Shown here: piece after piece, positions 1 to 8,583 of the stretch | How positions within the stretch are numbered: position 1 is the stretch's first letter | How the letters are laid out: each line of letters opens with the position of its first letter | Assembly (NCBI GenBank): GCA_951812305.1 | Contig: CATOSB010000012.1 | Span: 1-64,000 of the forward strand | DNA length: 64,000 nt | Direction: 5' to 3' | From: an uncultured Paracoccaceae bacterium | GTDB lineage: Bacteria > Pseudomonadota > Alphaproteobacteria > Rhodobacterales > Rhodobacteraceae | Notes under the pieces: model-generated | The model's input: only the letters and a program-made list of their open reading frames with translations | Told to the model about the DNA's origin: nothing | The model's database searches: none | Program-made: the position numbers and the translations under genes

Positions 1-6
1 AATTGG

Positions 7-1607
7 GTAACTCCCAAGCACCCTGTCCGATAGGGTTGCGGGGTTTTGTTCCGTCAGAGCCGTGCGATGATCTGAGGTGGTGACAGGGTCAGGATTTCCA
101 GGATGTTGAACCGGTGTTTTCTGGCCGTCGAGATGACGGACCTGATGTCGGCGAAGACCCGCGCGCCCTCGAGGGTGCGGAAGGTGCCCGAGATTTTCAT
201 GCGCAGCTTCATCATGCGCAGGTCCTGTTCGGCCTGATTGTTTGTGAATGGGACCGCGAAGTCGGCGATGAATCGCAAAACGTCATCGCGGTAGTCACGC
301 AGGCGGAGGAGCAGGTTGTGGCCTGGCCGCCTGGCTTTTCGGCCGCGGGTGCCGGGGCTTTTGGCCAGCGGGGGCTGGCGTTCGTGGAAGGCGAGCCCCT
401 TGGCGAGGATCGCCATGTATCTGGTGACTATACCCTGGCGAACCAGTTCCGGGAGTTCGGTCTCGCCTTGATCCTGAGCCGCGCATCTGAGCTGATTGGC
501 GCTATGAAGCACTGCGCTCATCTCCGTCGCCCAAGGCTCTTTTTCGATCTCTTCGATGGCCTTGAGTTCGCGCAAGTGATGCGCCCCGCAGAGGGCGTGG
601 GCGTCCACTCCGCTCATATGGGCGTAGTAGGGTTTCCAGTGATCATGAATGATCGTCCCGCCGGTCAGGAAGGTTGGAACAGCACCGCGTTTGGCGCTGA
701 TGCGGTAATGGGTGAAGGCGGTATCGCAGATCGTGTGCAGCCAGTGCAGCTTGCCGGCAACACGAAGTCCGGTCTCGTCCAGATGCCGAACGCCGCCTTC
801 GGCAAGCCGGGCGAGAATGTGTTCAACCACGACACCCATCTTATTTGCCGCGCCGCGCGTCCAGTTGGTCACGCTGGCCGCGCACAAGCTGGTGGCCCCA
901 AACAGGTCGCGCATAAGCTGGCAGACCCGATCCTCGGGTATCAGCTGCTGAACATTGCAATAGACCGCCACTGCCCGCATGCGCGTGCCATATTGCACAT
1001 GCGCGGCCACGCCATCGGGAAAGCCAGCCGTCGTCGTGGCTCGACAATGGTCGCAACAATAAACCGCCGCCTGATGCTCGGTGACCTCCAGGCGTGGCGC
1101 AGGCAAGTCGAACACCTGACGCTTCTCGATCCCTTTCACCATCTCCGCCGTCAGGGCGCTCTGACAGGCGCTGCAATGCGTCGCCTCATGCCGTTCGACA
1201 AAGTCGGGTGTTGACGTCTGGCGCAGGGTGTCGCCCCGGTGGCCAACTTGGCCGCCACTTTTCTTTCCGGATTTGCCACGCAGGCTGCGCGGGGCTGGCT
1301 TCTTCAGGCCATCACTTGAAGGGGGCTTGCTGCTATTGCTGCTGTTCTTGGCCAACTGTCGGCGCAGGTCCGTGATCTCTTCCGCCATGCTCGCCAACGC
1401 AGCTTCAAGCTCAGCGATCCGACGCAGAGCCGTGGCGAGAAGTTGTTCAAGGGCGGCAACCTGATCCATCCCACCACTGATTCAGAGAAATCAACCCGGC
1501 GCCACAGAATTCAGACAAGAAAGAAAAAAAACACGCGCAAAATGGCAAATTCGACTCACCATAAAACTGACAATAACACTCAAACGTGGGGGGTGCTTGG
1601 GAGTTAC
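7..1607 (-). mobile_element. IS66-family element, single-transposase type, copy 1 (1601 bp)
   Basis: The ends are perfect 17-bp inverted repeats, GTAACTCCCAAGCACCC at 7-23 and its complement at 1591-1607. A second copy at 25462-27062 has the same ends and exactly the same length. The bases AATTGG lie directly outside both ends (1-6 and 1609-1614), as expected for a target duplication, but the left side is cut by the window edge so its full length cannot be read. The single transposase gene without tnpA/tnpB suggests the ISBst12-like branch of IS66 (family knowledge). It sits at the 5' end of a LysR gene. Confidence 0.93.
54..1469 (-). CDS. IS66 family transposase (single-ORF type)
   Basis: A 471-aa DDE transposase that catalyses cut-and-join of its element. 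It has an N-terminal leucine-zipper-like helix (about residues 1-40), a basic Ser/Asn/Lys-rich stretch, a zinc-binding region with CxxC pairs (HCSAC, CDHC), the DDE core (LDETG, then CGAHHLREL) and the C-terminal [12 protein letters not shown] motif typical of IS66 TnpC. It differs from the copy at 25600-27015 by one visible residue (EKEPWA here, EKESWA there). It appears full-length and probably active. The ATG at 1469 follows the A-rich right end of the element. Long plus-strand ORFs over it are antisense shadows. Confidence 0.93.
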   Translation of the reverse strand: MDQVAALEQLLATALRRIAELEAALASMAEEITDLRRQLAKNSSNSSKPPSSDGLKKPAPRSLRGKSGKKSGGQVGHRGDTLRQTSTPDFVERHEATHCSACQSALTAEMVKGIEKRQVFDLPAPRLEVTEHQAAVYCCDHCRATTTAGFPDGVAAHVQYGTRMRAVAVYCNVQQLIPEDRVCQLMRDLFGATSLCAASVTNWTRGAANKMGVVVEHILARLAEGGVRHLDETGLRVAGKLHWLHTICDTAFTHYRISAKRGAVPTFLTGGTIIHDHWKPYYAHMSGVDAHALCGAHHLRELKAIEEIEKEPWATEMSAVLHSANQLRCAAQDQGETELPELVRQGIVTRYMAILAKGLAFHERQPPLAKSPGTRGRKARRPGHNLLLRLRDYRDDVLRFIADFAVPFTNNQAEQDLRMMKLRMKISGTFRTLEGARVFADIRSVISTARKHRFNILEILTLSPPQIIARL

Positions 1608-2481
1608 CAATTGGGACGAAATAAGAACCGCGTTTCAGGTGGCGCGGGTTGGGACCGTCAGTGGGGCAGCTGATGTTTTGGGTGTGCATCATGCAACAGT
1701 GATCCGCCACATAGATGCGTTGGAAGAAAGGCTTGGCACCAAACTTTTTCAACGTCACGCGCGCGGATACACGCCGACAGAGGCAGGGGCGGATTTGTTA
1801 TCGGTGGCACAGACCACTGAGGATCAGTTCGCGCAGCTGGCGGGGCGCATTCGGGGCCGTGGAGAAGACGTGTCAGGTGAGCTGATCATCACGACTCTTT
1901 TGGAACTGGGGCCGCTTCTTGTGCCAGGGATGGCGAAGTTTCAGGCCATACATGAGGGGTTAATCGTGCGGCTGCTGACCGGCGCACGGGTGTTCCGGCT
2001 GGAATATGGCGAGGCGCATGTGGCGGTGCGTGGCGGTCCGGCGCCAGAGGAACCGGATAACGTGGTGCAGCCGCTGGGAGAGCTGGCTTGTGCGCTTTAC
2101 GGTTCTAAGGATTATCTGGAGCAGTACGGAACGCCGAAAACGGATGCTGATCTTGGCAGTCACCGGTTCATCAGCAGCGATGATCCAAAGTCTCGCGCGC
2201 CGTTCAATCGCTGGGTTCAGGACAACATCCCGACAGATCAGATTTCTTTCCGCGTGTCCGATCTGGCGCTGTCGAATGACGCGGTTGCGGCGGGGGCCGG
2301 TCTGGGCGTGCTTGCGCTGTCATCCGCGCATAATCACCCGGATCTGGTGCAGATCATGCCGCCGCGCGATGAATGGGCTGCACCACTGTGGCTGGTGACC
2401 CATGTCGACCTGCACCGGACCTCGAAAGTGCAGGCGTTCACGAAATTCCTGAAAGAAGAGGCGAAAACTTGGCCGTGTTGA
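1597..2481 (+). CDS. LysR-family transcriptional regulator, 5' end rebuilt by an IS66 insertion
   Basis: LysR-type activator/repressor of about 290 aa. The winged HTH is visible at residues 10-65 (TAFQVARVGTVSGAADVLGVH, then HIDALEERLGTKLF), followed by a periplasmic-binding-like effector domain. The IS66 element ends at 1607, so the native start codon lies left of the window on the far side of the insertion. The only in-frame start is a TTG at 1597 inside the IS terminal repeat, preceded by a G-rich stretch that could act as a ribosome site. The HTH is intact, so a fusion protein could still function, but expression is uncertain. The stop overlaps the next ATG (TGATG), which suggests co-transcription with the EamA exporter. 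Confidence 0.8.
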   Translation: MGVTNWDEIRTAFQVARVGTVSGAADVLGVHHATVIRHIDALEERLGTKLFQRHARGYTPTEAGADLLSVAQTTEDQFAQLAGRIRGRGEDVSGELIITTLLELGPLLVPGMAKFQAIHEGLIVRLLTGARVFRLEYGEAHVAVRGGPAPEEPDNVVQPLGELACALYGSKDYLEQYGTPKTDADLGSHRFISSDDPKSRAPFNRWVQDNIPTDQISFRVSDLALSNDAVAAGAGLGVLALSSAHNHPDLVQIMPPRDEWAAPLWLVTHVDLHRTSKVQAFTKFLKEEAKTWPC

Positions 2482-3404
2482 TGCAAAACGAGGCGGCGCG
2501 GGGGCATCTGGCGATGCTGGTATTTTCCGCACTTGTTGCGGGGTCGTTTTCGCTGGGCGGGATCATGGCGAATGATATCGATCCGGCGGCATTAACGACG
2601 CTGCGGTTCCTTTTGGCATCGGTGATCATGGGGACGCTTGTATTTGCGACCGTCGGTCTGCCGCGTGCGTCCTTGTCAGGTGCATGGCGTTATTTCGTTC
2701 TGGGGGCGCTATTCGCGGTTTACTTTGTGCTGATGTTTGAGGGGCTGAAAACCGCGCCGCCGGTTTCGACCGCGGCGGTGTTCACTTTGACCCCTGCGCT
2801 GACGGCAGTGTTTGGCTGGATATTACTCAGACAGGTCACGACAGGCTGGATTGCGGCGGCGCTGGCCGTTGGGGCGTCGGGCGCGCTTTGGGTGATTTTT
2901 CGCGCCGATTTGGCGCTAGCACTGGCCTTTCAAGTCGGGCGCGGCGAAGCGATCTATTTCGTTGGTTGTATCTTTCATGCTGCCTTCACGCCGGCCTTGC
3001 GTTTGCTGAACCGAGGCGAGCATTCGCTGGTATACACATTCTTGTTCATGGCTGCCGGGTTCATCCTGTTGCTGATCTGGAGCGCAGGGGCGCTTTTGGC
3101 GACGCCCTGGGCGGAACTGCCGGCGCGGGTCTGGTGGGCGCTGGGTTATCTGGCGGTTTTTGCCAGTGCGGGGTCCTTTTTTATGCTGCAGTACGGCGCA
3201 CGCGTTTTACCGTCGTCGAAAGTCATGGCCTATTCCTACCTGACGCCATCATGGGTGATCCTTTGGGAAATTGCGCTGGGGCACGGGGTTCCACCGGTTT
3301 TGATTTTAGTGGGGATCGGGTTGACCATTTTGGCGCTGGTTATGTTGCTGAGGGGCGATAACGTGATCAAAATGCGTGCGCGTGCCGCGCACCCACATCA
3401 GTAG
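2481..3404 (+). CDS. EamA/DMT-family transporter
   Basis: A 307-aa inner-membrane protein with about ten hydrophobic segments in two EamA repeats (roughly residues 10-140 and 150-290), the layout of drug/metabolite exporters such as RhaT/YdcZ-like proteins. The start is the ATG at 2481, which overlaps the LysR stop by one base; a longer upstream reading has no membrane character. The substrate cannot be deduced. The overlap with the LysR gene suggests the regulator controls it or shares its promoter. A strong hairpin lies directly downstream. Confidence 0.85.
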   Translation: MQNEAARGHLAMLVFSALVAGSFSLGGIMANDIDPAALTTLRFLLASVIMGTLVFATVGLPRASLSGAWRYFVLGALFAVYFVLMFEGLKTAPPVSTAAVFTLTPALTAVFGWILLRQVTTGWIAAALAVGASGALWVIFRADLALALAFQVGRGEAIYFVGCIFHAAFTPALRLLNRGEHSLVYTFLFMAAGFILLLIWSAGALLATPWAELPARVWWALGYLAVFASAGSFFMLQYGARVLPSSKVMAYSYLTPSWVILWEIALGHGVPPVLILVGIGLTILALVMLLRGDNVIKMRARAAHPHQ

Positions 3405-3405
3405 G

Positions 3406-3451
3406 GCGAGGGGCCAGCCCCTCGCGCACCCCGGTATATTTTCAACGAGAA
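3406..3451. terminator. G-rich hairpin plus conserved tail motif, site 1
   Basis: A perfect 9-bp stem (GCGAGGGGC, 3406-3414, with 3417-3425) is followed by ACCCCGGTATATTTTCAACGAGAAG-like sequence, about 3427-3451. It sits between the convergent EamA and ArsR genes, so it probably acts as a bidirectional terminator. Related hairpin-plus-tail sequences occur at 41165-41215 and 52555-52604. Confidence 0.6.
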
Positions 3452-3457
3452 GAATTG

Positions 3458-3796
3458 CTATTCGGAATCCGCCGCGAGTTCGGTTTCGAGAAAACGTTCG
3501 AAATCGTCCAGATTGACCGGGTCGAACTGGCCAAATCCCTGCATCCAGACAGAAGCGGCGCGCATCGCGTCGGGATCGAGCTTGCACCATTTCACGCGGC
3601 CGCGCTTTTCCTGAGTGATAAGACCCGCGCGGGTCAGTATTGTGAGGTGTTTGGAGATTGCAGCCAGCGATATCTCGAAAGGTTCGGCGACATCGGTGAC
3701 AGCCATGTCATCCTCCAACAGCATTGTCAGGATGGCGCGCCGCGTCGGGTCGGCGAGAGCAGCGAAAATAGCGTCTAGATCGTCAGGCTTTTGCAC
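3458..3796 (-). CDS. ArsR-family winged-helix regulator
   Basis: A small HTH regulator, 112 aa from a GTG at 3796; a TTG at 3832 would add 12 poor-quality residues. It matches the ArsR/SmtB pattern: FAALADPTRRAILTML, then ISLAAISKHLTILTRAGLI as the recognition helix and a KRGRVKWCKL wing. There is no CxC metal site, so it may belong to the non-metal ArsR branch often paired with SRPBCC or START proteins (inference). It is divergent from the MarR gene, and a minus-strand TATAAT box inside a palindrome lies between them. Confidence 0.82.
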   Translation of the reverse strand: MQKPDDLDAIFAALADPTRRAILTMLLEDDMAVTDVAEPFEISLAAISKHLTILTRAGLITQEKRGRVKWCKLDPDAMRAASVWMQGFGQFDPVNLDDFERFLETELAADSE

Positions 3797-3840
3797 GGGG
3801 ATTTCGGTAGCGGGGCAAGGGACAAGGGTCAAGAATTCTA

Positions 3841-3876
3841 TTGAGTGTATTATACAATAAATGTAGAATACATTTA
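3841..3876. promoter_or_regulatory. Overlapping divergent promoters with palindromic operators
   Basis: On the plus strand TTGAGT (3841-3846) and TAGAAT (3864-3869) are 17 bp apart, placing the start at about the MarR ATG (3877), so that mRNA may be leaderless. On the minus strand TATAAT lies inside TGTATTATACA, a perfect 11-bp palindrome (3846-3856). A second near-palindrome (AAATGTAGAATACATTT, 3859-3875) abuts it. Binding by ArsR, MarR or both is inference. Confidence 0.55.
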
Positions 3877-4320
3877 ATGAAAGAAATACATTCGATCAAT
3901 GACGCCTCCTTCGGGCTGCGCCGTGCTTTGGCAAAGGGGTTTGCCGCCGAAGGGCTGGATGTGACGCCGGAGGAATGGACTGCACTGTCGATCCTGCAAG
4001 CTGTGCCGGGATTGACAGTGAGTGAGTTGGCGGCGCGGGCAGGGCGGGACAAGACGACGACTACCCGGATGTTGGACCGGCTAGTCGGCAAGGGGTTGGC
4101 TGAACGGCGGAACAATCCAAATGATCGCCGGGTTGCGCGGCTGTTCCTGGGCAGAAAGGGATATGAGACCTGGGAGGCACTGCAAGCGCCCGTGGCGGAC
4201 GCGGTTGCACAAACGTTTGATGGAATCGACGGACAGGACGTGGCAATAATGCAGTCTGTTTTGGACCGGATGGTTCGAAACTTGCGGCAGGATGGGAAGA
4301 ATAATCAACCAAACGGTTGA
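3877..4320 (+). CDS. MarR-family transcriptional regulator
   Basis: A 147-aa dimeric winged-helix regulator. Signature: TPEEWTALSILQ, then LTVSELAARAGRDKTTTTRMLDRLVGKGLAERR for the recognition helix, then a DRR wing (NDRRVARLFL). The ATG at 3877 is preferred because the -10 box lies 8 bp upstream; an in-frame TTG at 3841 would start inside the promoter. No Shine-Dalgarno is present, consistent with a leaderless transcript. The target and ligand are unknown, and autoregulation through the palindromes upstream is likely. Confidence 0.85.
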   Translation: MKEIHSINDASFGLRRALAKGFAAEGLDVTPEEWTALSILQAVPGLTVSELAARAGRDKTTTTRMLDRLVGKGLAERRNNPNDRRVARLFLGRKGYETWEALQAPVADAVAQTFDGIDGQDVAIMQSVLDRMVRNLRQDGKNNQPNG

Positions 4321-4410
4321 ATATAAGGTCCGCTGTGTTTCGGGTGTGGCGCAGCCGCGCATGATAAATAAATATAAAGAAAACAATAGCTTATGCGCGA
4401 TACGAGCCAC

Positions 4411-4439
4411 TTGACTCTACACCCCGCCTCTCCTAGCCA
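4411..4439 (+). promoter_or_regulatory. Putative sigma70-type promoter of the F0 ATP synthase operon
   Basis: TTGACT at 4411-4416 is separated by 17 bp from TAGCCA at 4434-4439, with the atpI ATG 28 bp further on. The -35 is a good match and the -10 only partial. The stretch before it (4321-4400) is AT-rich. Confidence 0.45.
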
Positions 4440-4466
4440 TACGGCGACTGATCGGATGGTTGGGAA

Positions 4467-4805
4467 ATGGGCGACAAGCCAGACCTGAAGCGCCTGGAAA
4501 AGCGGATTAAGGCGGCAAAGGGCGCGCATACTCCACGACCGAAGATCGAAGAGCATCATTCGCAAGCCCAGGCAGGATGGCGGATGGTGATCGAACTGGT
4601 GGCGGGTATCGTCATTGGTTTCGGCATAGGGTACGGGCTGGACCGGGTGTTCGGTACATTGCCAATATTCCTTGTCGTGTTTGTATTGCTGGGTTTTGCC
4701 GCCGGGGTGCGCACCATGATGCGTACGGCGCGTGAAATCCAAGAGGAAGCCGCCGGGAATACGCCGGCTGAAGAAGAGGACGACGCCAGTGGCGGAACAA
4801 GCTGA
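4467..4805 (+). CDS. atpI: ATP synthase protein I (AtpI)
   Basis: A 112-aa inner-membrane protein that assists c-ring assembly of F0 in this lineage (family knowledge). It has a charged N-terminus, two transmembrane helices (about residues 42-60 and 66-84, with [13 protein letters not shown] between) and a charged acidic C-terminal tail. It is first in the atpI-atpB-atpE-atpF'-atpF order standard for Rhodobacterales, where F0 genes are separate from the F1 operon. Its end overlaps the GTG start of atpB by 17 bases. Confidence 0.9.
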   Translation: MGDKPDLKRLEKRIKAAKGAHTPRPKIEEHHSQAQAGWRMVIELVAGIVIGFGIGYGLDRVFGTLPIFLVVFVLLGFAAGVRTMMRTAREIQEEAAGNTPAEEEDDASGGTS

Positions 4806-5535
4806 AGAAAGCGCCCTTTCCTTTCATCCGATGGATCAGTTCATCGTCAAACCGCTGTTTGGCGACACGGTCACCTGGTACACGCCGACGAATGTGACTT
4901 TGTGGCTGGCCATCAGTGTTGTGGCGATTTTGGTAATCCTTGTCTGGGGTACGCGCGGGCGGGCGGTTGTGCCAAGCCGCAGCCAGTCAATCGCGGAACT
5001 TGCCTATGGCTTCATCTACAAGATGGTCGAGGATGTATCCGGTAAGGACGGGGTGAAATACTTCCCCTATATCATGACTCTGTTCATGTTCATTGTCTGC
5101 GCGAACATGCTTGGGCTGCTGCCCGGCGCGTTCACCACAACGTCGCATATCGCGGTGACGGCCATTCTGGCGGCCGCAGTGTTCCTGACGGTGACAATCT
5201 TAGGCTTCGTGCTGCACGGCATATCGTTCCTGAAACTGTTCTGGATTTCTGCTGCGCCGCTGCCACTTCGGCCAATCCTCGCTTTGATCGAGATCATTTC
5301 CTATTTCGTGCGCCCCGTGAGCCATTCCATTCGTCTGGCGGGCAACATGATGGCGGGTCACGCGGTGATCAAAGTGTTCGCGGCATTTGCCGCCGTGGCG
5401 TTGATTTCACCGCTGTCGATCCTCGCGATCACGGCAATCTATGCGCTGGAGACGCTGGTGGCCTTCATTCAGGCCTATGTCTTCACGATCCTCACCTGCG
5501 TGTACCTGCGGGACGCGCTGCATCCTCATCACTAA
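4789..5535 (+). CDS. atpB: F0F1 ATP synthase subunit a
   Basis: A 248-aa stator subunit forming the proton half-channels against the c-ring. The conserved helix with the essential arginine is visible ([13 protein letters not shown], about residues 180-192), as is the C-terminal [16 protein letters not shown] helix. The chosen start is the GTG at 4789, overlapping atpI; this gives the usual family length, and an internal ATG at 4831 is an alternative. An upstream ATG at 4732 would lie entirely within the atpI frame overlap. The gene ends 51 bp before atpE. Confidence 0.93.
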   Translation: MAEQAEESALSFHPMDQFIVKPLFGDTVTWYTPTNVTLWLAISVVAILVILVWGTRGRAVVPSRSQSIAELAYGFIYKMVEDVSGKDGVKYFPYIMTLFMFIVCANMLGLLPGAFTTTSHIAVTAILAAAVFLTVTILGFVLHGISFLKLFWISAAPLPLRPILALIEIISYFVRPVSHSIRLAGNMMAGHAVIKVFAAFAAVALISPLSILAITAIYALETLVAFIQAYVFTILTCVYLRDALHPHH

Positions 5536-5586
5536 TTTGGGCGGGATTTCCCGTTTGAACCTCATTCCATCGTAAGGAGAAAGAAC

Positions 5587-5823
5587 ATGGAAGAAGCAAT
5601 CGTAACAGGTCTTGCATATGCCGGCGCTGGTCTGGCTTGTACTGGCATGGGCGGCGCTGCCGTTGGTGTGGGCCACGTTGTTGGCAACTATCTTTCGGGT
5701 GCGCTTCGCAACCCGTCCGCTGCGGCAGGCCAGACGGCCACAATGTTCATCGGTATCGCGTTTGCAGAAGCACTGGGCATCTTCTCGTTCCTGGTTGCGC
5801 TTCTGCTGATGTTCGCCGTCTAA
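5587..5823 (+). CDS. atpE: F0F1 ATP synthase subunit c
   Basis: A 78-aa hairpin of two membrane helices that oligomerises into the proton-driven rotor. The polar loop (ALRNPSAA, about 39-46) and the proton-carrying glutamate in helix 2 (AFAEALG, Glu61) are both present. The N-terminal helix has the small-residue, glycine-rich pattern of c subunits. A strong ribosome site (AAGGAG) lies 8-13 bp upstream, fitting the high stoichiometry needed for subunit c. Confidence 0.96.
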   Translation: MEEAIVTGLAYAGAGLACTGMGGAAVGVGHVVGNYLSGALRNPSAAAGQTATMFIGIAFAEALGIFSFLVALLLMFAV

Positions 5824-5894
5824 GCCACCGAGTTACTCCTTACGTGCCGGGCGGGTGATCCGCCCGGTGTTACTACGGGTTTTCGGAGGACGAT

Positions 5895-6455
5895 ATGGCA
5901 ACCGAAACAGACAGCCACAGCGCAGCGGACGCCGCAAGCGCCTGTGTCGACAGCCACGGCGCCGCCGTCGGTATGCCGCAGCTTTGCGGCGACTGGATGG
6001 GCAACCAGATTTTCTGGCTGGTGGTCACGCTGGTCGTGATCTACTTGATCCTGTCGCGTGTTGCGCTGCCGAGGATCGCAAGCGTTTTGGCCGAACGCCA
6101 GGGCACGATCACGAATGATATCGCTGCCGCCGAGGATTTGAAGGTCAAGGCCGAAGAGGCCGAGGCCGCCTATAATCAGGCGCTGGCGGATGCCCGCGCC
6201 GAGGCGCAGAAGATCGTTGCAGAAGCCAAGGCCGAAATTCAGGCCGATCTGGATGTGGCGACGGCGAAGGCCGATGCCGAGATCGCCGCAAAGGCGGCGG
6301 AATCGGAGAAGGCGATTGCCGAGGTACGGGCGAGCGCGCTGGCAAGCATTGAGGCCGTGGCCAAAGATACAACAGGCGAGATCGTGGGTGCATTAGGCGG
6401 CAAGGCGGACAAAAAGGCCGTGAATGCCGCCGTCGCAGCGGAGATGAAAGGGTGA
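5895..6455 (+). CDS. atpF2: F0F1 ATP synthase subunit b'
   Basis: The 186-aa second peripheral-stalk subunit found in phototroph-derived and alphaproteobacterial ATP synthases. A hydrophilic N-terminus with two cysteines (about residues 18 and 34) precedes one membrane helix ([20 protein letters not shown], about 40-59), then a long Ala/Glu/Lys-rich helix that dimerises with subunit b. GGAGG lies upstream of the ATG. Its stop is 5 bases before the preferred atpF start, so the two stalk genes are coupled. Confidence 0.92.
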   Translation: MATETDSHSAADAASACVDSHGAAVGMPQLCGDWMGNQIFWLVVTLVVIYLILSRVALPRIASVLAERQGTITNDIAAAEDLKVKAEEAEAAYNQALADARAEAQKIVAEAKAEIQADLDVATAKADAEIAAKAAESEKAIAEVRASALASIEAVAKDTTGEIVGALGGKADKKAVNAAVAAEMKG

Positions 6456-6460
6456 GGGAC

Positions 6461-7015
6461 ATGAAAAAGCTTACAATTCTCTTCGTGCTTGCCGCGTCGC
6501 CGGCATTCGCCGCCTCGGGTCCGTTCTTTTCCTTGAGCAACACGAACTTCATCGTTGCGATTGCATTTCTTCTGTTTGTTGGGGTCCTGATTTATCTTAA
6601 GGTGCCGGGATTGCTGGGCGGTTTGCTCGACAAGCGGGCCGACGGCATCCGGGCCGAGCTGGATGAAGCCAAGTCCTTACGCGAAGAGGCGCAGACCGTT
6701 CTGGCCGATTACGAGCGCAAGGCGCGCGAGGTCGAGGATCAGTCCAAGCGCATCATCGAACACGCCAAGGAAGAAGCAAAAATTGCAGCCAATCAGGCGA
6801 AAGAAGACCTGAAAGTGTCTATGGCGCGCCGCATCGCGGCGGCAGAGGATCAGATCGCATCCGCTCAGGATAAGGCGGTTAAGGAAGTGCGCGATCAGGC
6901 GGTATCCGTGGCGATCGAAGCCGCGCGCGCCGTGATTGCCAAGCAGATGACGGCCGCGCAGGGCAATGCGCTGGTCGATGACGCAATCAAGACGGTTGAA
7001 GCGAAGCTGCACTGA
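6461..7015 (+). CDS. atpF: F0F1 ATP synthase subunit b
   Basis: Peripheral-stalk subunit of 184 aa. It begins with a signal-like hydrophobic segment (MKKLTILFVLAASPAFA), then the membrane anchor (FIVAIAFLLFVGVLIYLKVP, about residues 27-46), then a long charged helix that reaches F1. The ATG at 6461 is preferred over a GTG at 6452 that overlaps the b' stop. It is the last gene of the operon, followed 23 bp later by a strong hairpin terminator. Confidence 0.93.
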   Translation: MKKLTILFVLAASPAFAASGPFFSLSNTNFIVAIAFLLFVGVLIYLKVPGLLGGLLDKRADGIRAELDEAKSLREEAQTVLADYERKAREVEDQSKRIIEHAKEEAKIAANQAKEDLKVSMARRIAAAEDQIASAQDKAVKEVRDQAVSVAIEAARAVIAKQMTAAQGNALVDDAIKTVEAKLH

Positions 7016-7037
7016 ATCGCCTGTTTTGACCAAATTG

Positions 7038-7070
7038 GAAGCCCGCAACGCTGTTGTGGGCTTCGGTTTC
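7038..7070 (+). terminator. Rho-independent-like terminator of the atp F0 operon
   Basis: A 12-bp stem (7038-7049 with 7053-7064, one G/T mismatch) with a 3-base loop, followed by GGTTTC. It lies 22 bases after the atpF stop. Confidence 0.8.
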
Positions 7071-7107
7071 TGATTAGCTCTGTGGATTGGGATTGGCTGA
7101 CCGGAAC

Positions 7108-7336
7108 GGCCTGAAGCGGACTTTGAGTTTCGGCACTCTGCGCGGAATCAAGGCCCTTGGGCCGCCGCGCATCGACGGGCCGTCCCCTGGCCCGGCGATT
7201 TCTTGAGGGTTTCGCCACGTTTTGATCTTGTACGGATTTCGCGAGATTAAGTGGCATCAACGAACGTTTGTTCGCCGCGCCACGGCCCATCGATGCGCGT
7301 CTTCGCGATAGTGTTGTTGGATGCCCGCTTCAACCC
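7108..7336 (+). repeat. Dispersed 230-bp inverted-repeat element, copy 1
   Basis: Starts with GGCCTGAAGCGGAC (7108-7121) and ends with a degenerate complement (7323-7336). It shares internal blocks with copies at 33478-33723, 48749-48990 and 57272-57505, including a run reading CAAGGCCCTTGGGCCGCCGCG. No coding potential is seen. It fills most of the gene-free stretch between the atp operon and the IS630; the remaining bases there hold nothing recognisable. Confidence 0.7.
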
Positions 7337-7371
7337 AAATCCCGACGATACATCGCGGTCGCAGCGGCTAA

Positions 7372-8540
7372 TACCAACGGCGGGATGATTTGACTCGCTT
7401 TTTGGATTCCCAAATTGTTCGGTATGTGACTCACTGTTTCTGTCCAGAGAGGGAGGGAGATATGGGTGCCGCGGTTCCGGTTTTGCGCGATGATTTCACG
7501 GTGCACGAGTTGCGCGCTTTAGCCGGTCGCGCGTCGAACGGCAAAGTAGCACGTCGGCTTTTGGCGATTGCTCTGGTGCTTGAAGGGTCGTCGCGCAAGG
7601 TTGCTGCCCAGAGTTGCGGGATGGATCGCCAAACCCTTCGAGACTGGGTCCATCGATACAATGTCGAAGGTCCTGACGGGCTGTCAGATCGTGGGGGTGG
7701 CGGCGCGAAACCTCGATTGTCGCCGGAGCAGATAGCGCAGCTTGCGGTCTGGGTGGAGGCTGGCCCTGATCCGGCCCGCGATGGTGTGGTTCGCTGGCGT
7801 CGCGCCGATCTTGCCCGGCGCATTGAGGCGGAGTTCGAGATCAAGCTCCACGAACGCACAGTAGGTAGTTATTTGGTTCAACTGGGCTTTCGCAGGCTGT
7901 CGGTCCGCCCCGAACATCCCAACGCCGACCCAGTGGCACAGACTGCATTTAAAAAAAACTTTGCCAGCATCGTAGCCGACATTTTGACTGAACGGGCGAA
8001 AGGAAAGCCACTGGAAATATGGTTCCAGGACGAAGCACGGGTGGGCCAGCAGGGAACACTCACCCGTGTCTGGGCGAAGCGGGGAACCCGCCCACGTGCG
8101 CCCCGGGATACCCGCTACAAATGGAGCTACGTATTTGGCGCTGCCTGTCCGGCACGTGGTGCCGCAGCTGGGCTGATCCTGCCTTATGTTAACACAGAGG
8201 CGATGGGCCTGCATCTCGACGAGGTCTCAAAAACAATCGCACCCGGTTCTCATGCGCTCCTGGTCACAGATGGCGCGGGGTGGCACGGAGCCAAGGGGCT
8301 CTTGGTGCCAGACAACATAACGCTCCTGAAGCTGCCCCCCTATGCGCCCGAACTCAACCCGATGGAAAATGTCTGGGCCTATCTGCGCTCCAACAAGCTG
8401 GCCATCACCGTGTTCGATACCTACGAGCAGATCCTCGACAAATGCGCAGACGCCTGGAACTTCTTCGAAAATGACCCGCAGCGCATAACCTCAATAACGA
8501 CCAGAGAATGGGCAACGGTCAATTGATCAAGCCGTTGGTA
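7372..8540 (+). mobile_element. IS630-family element, copy with intact transposase
   Basis: Terminal inverted repeats start CCAACGGC (7374-7381) and end GCCGTTGG (8531-8538), continuing imperfectly for about 20 bp. Each end is flanked by TA (7372-7373, 8539-8540), the target duplication of the IS630/Tc1 superfamily. The length between the TAs is 1165 bp. The element ends 43 bp left of the composite transposon's target repeat. Confidence 0.85.
7462..8526 (+). CDS. IS630 family transposase
   Basis: A 354-aa transposase from the ATG at 7462, which follows a GGGAGGGAG ribosome site; a 7390 start would add residues lacking family character. It has an N-terminal HTH (about residues 20-75, RKVAAQSCGMDRQTLRDWVHRY), then a winged-helix linker. 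The DDE catalytic residues are visible as WFQDEARVGQQG, LLVTDGAGWHG and LNPMENVWAYLR. It appears complete and reading-frame intact. It is a different subtype from the IS630 transposases at 11060-12056 and 39605-40755. Confidence 0.92.
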   Translation: MGAAVPVLRDDFTVHELRALAGRASNGKVARRLLAIALVLEGSSRKVAAQSCGMDRQTLRDWVHRYNVEGPDGLSDRGGGGAKPRLSPEQIAQLAVWVEAGPDPARDGVVRWRRADLARRIEAEFEIKLHERTVGSYLVQLGFRRLSVRPEHPNADPVAQTAFKKNFASIVADILTERAKGKPLEIWFQDEARVGQQGTLTRVWAKRGTRPRAPRDTRYKWSYVFGAACPARGAAAGLILPYVNTEAMGLHLDEVSKTIAPGSHALLVTDGAGWHGAKGLLVPDNITLLKLPPYAPELNPMENVWAYLRSNKLAITVFDTYEQILDKCADAWNFFENDPQRITSITTREWATVN

Positions 8541-8583
8541 TAAGGCGTGCCACTTTCCACACAGAGCAAACTCCCAAATGGCA

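Noticed and set aside
114-1214. A 366-aa plus-strand ORF opposite the IS66 transposase (and its twin at 25855-26955)
   Set aside because: It is antisense to a clear transposase and has no family character. It is open because of the codon bias of GC-rich genes.
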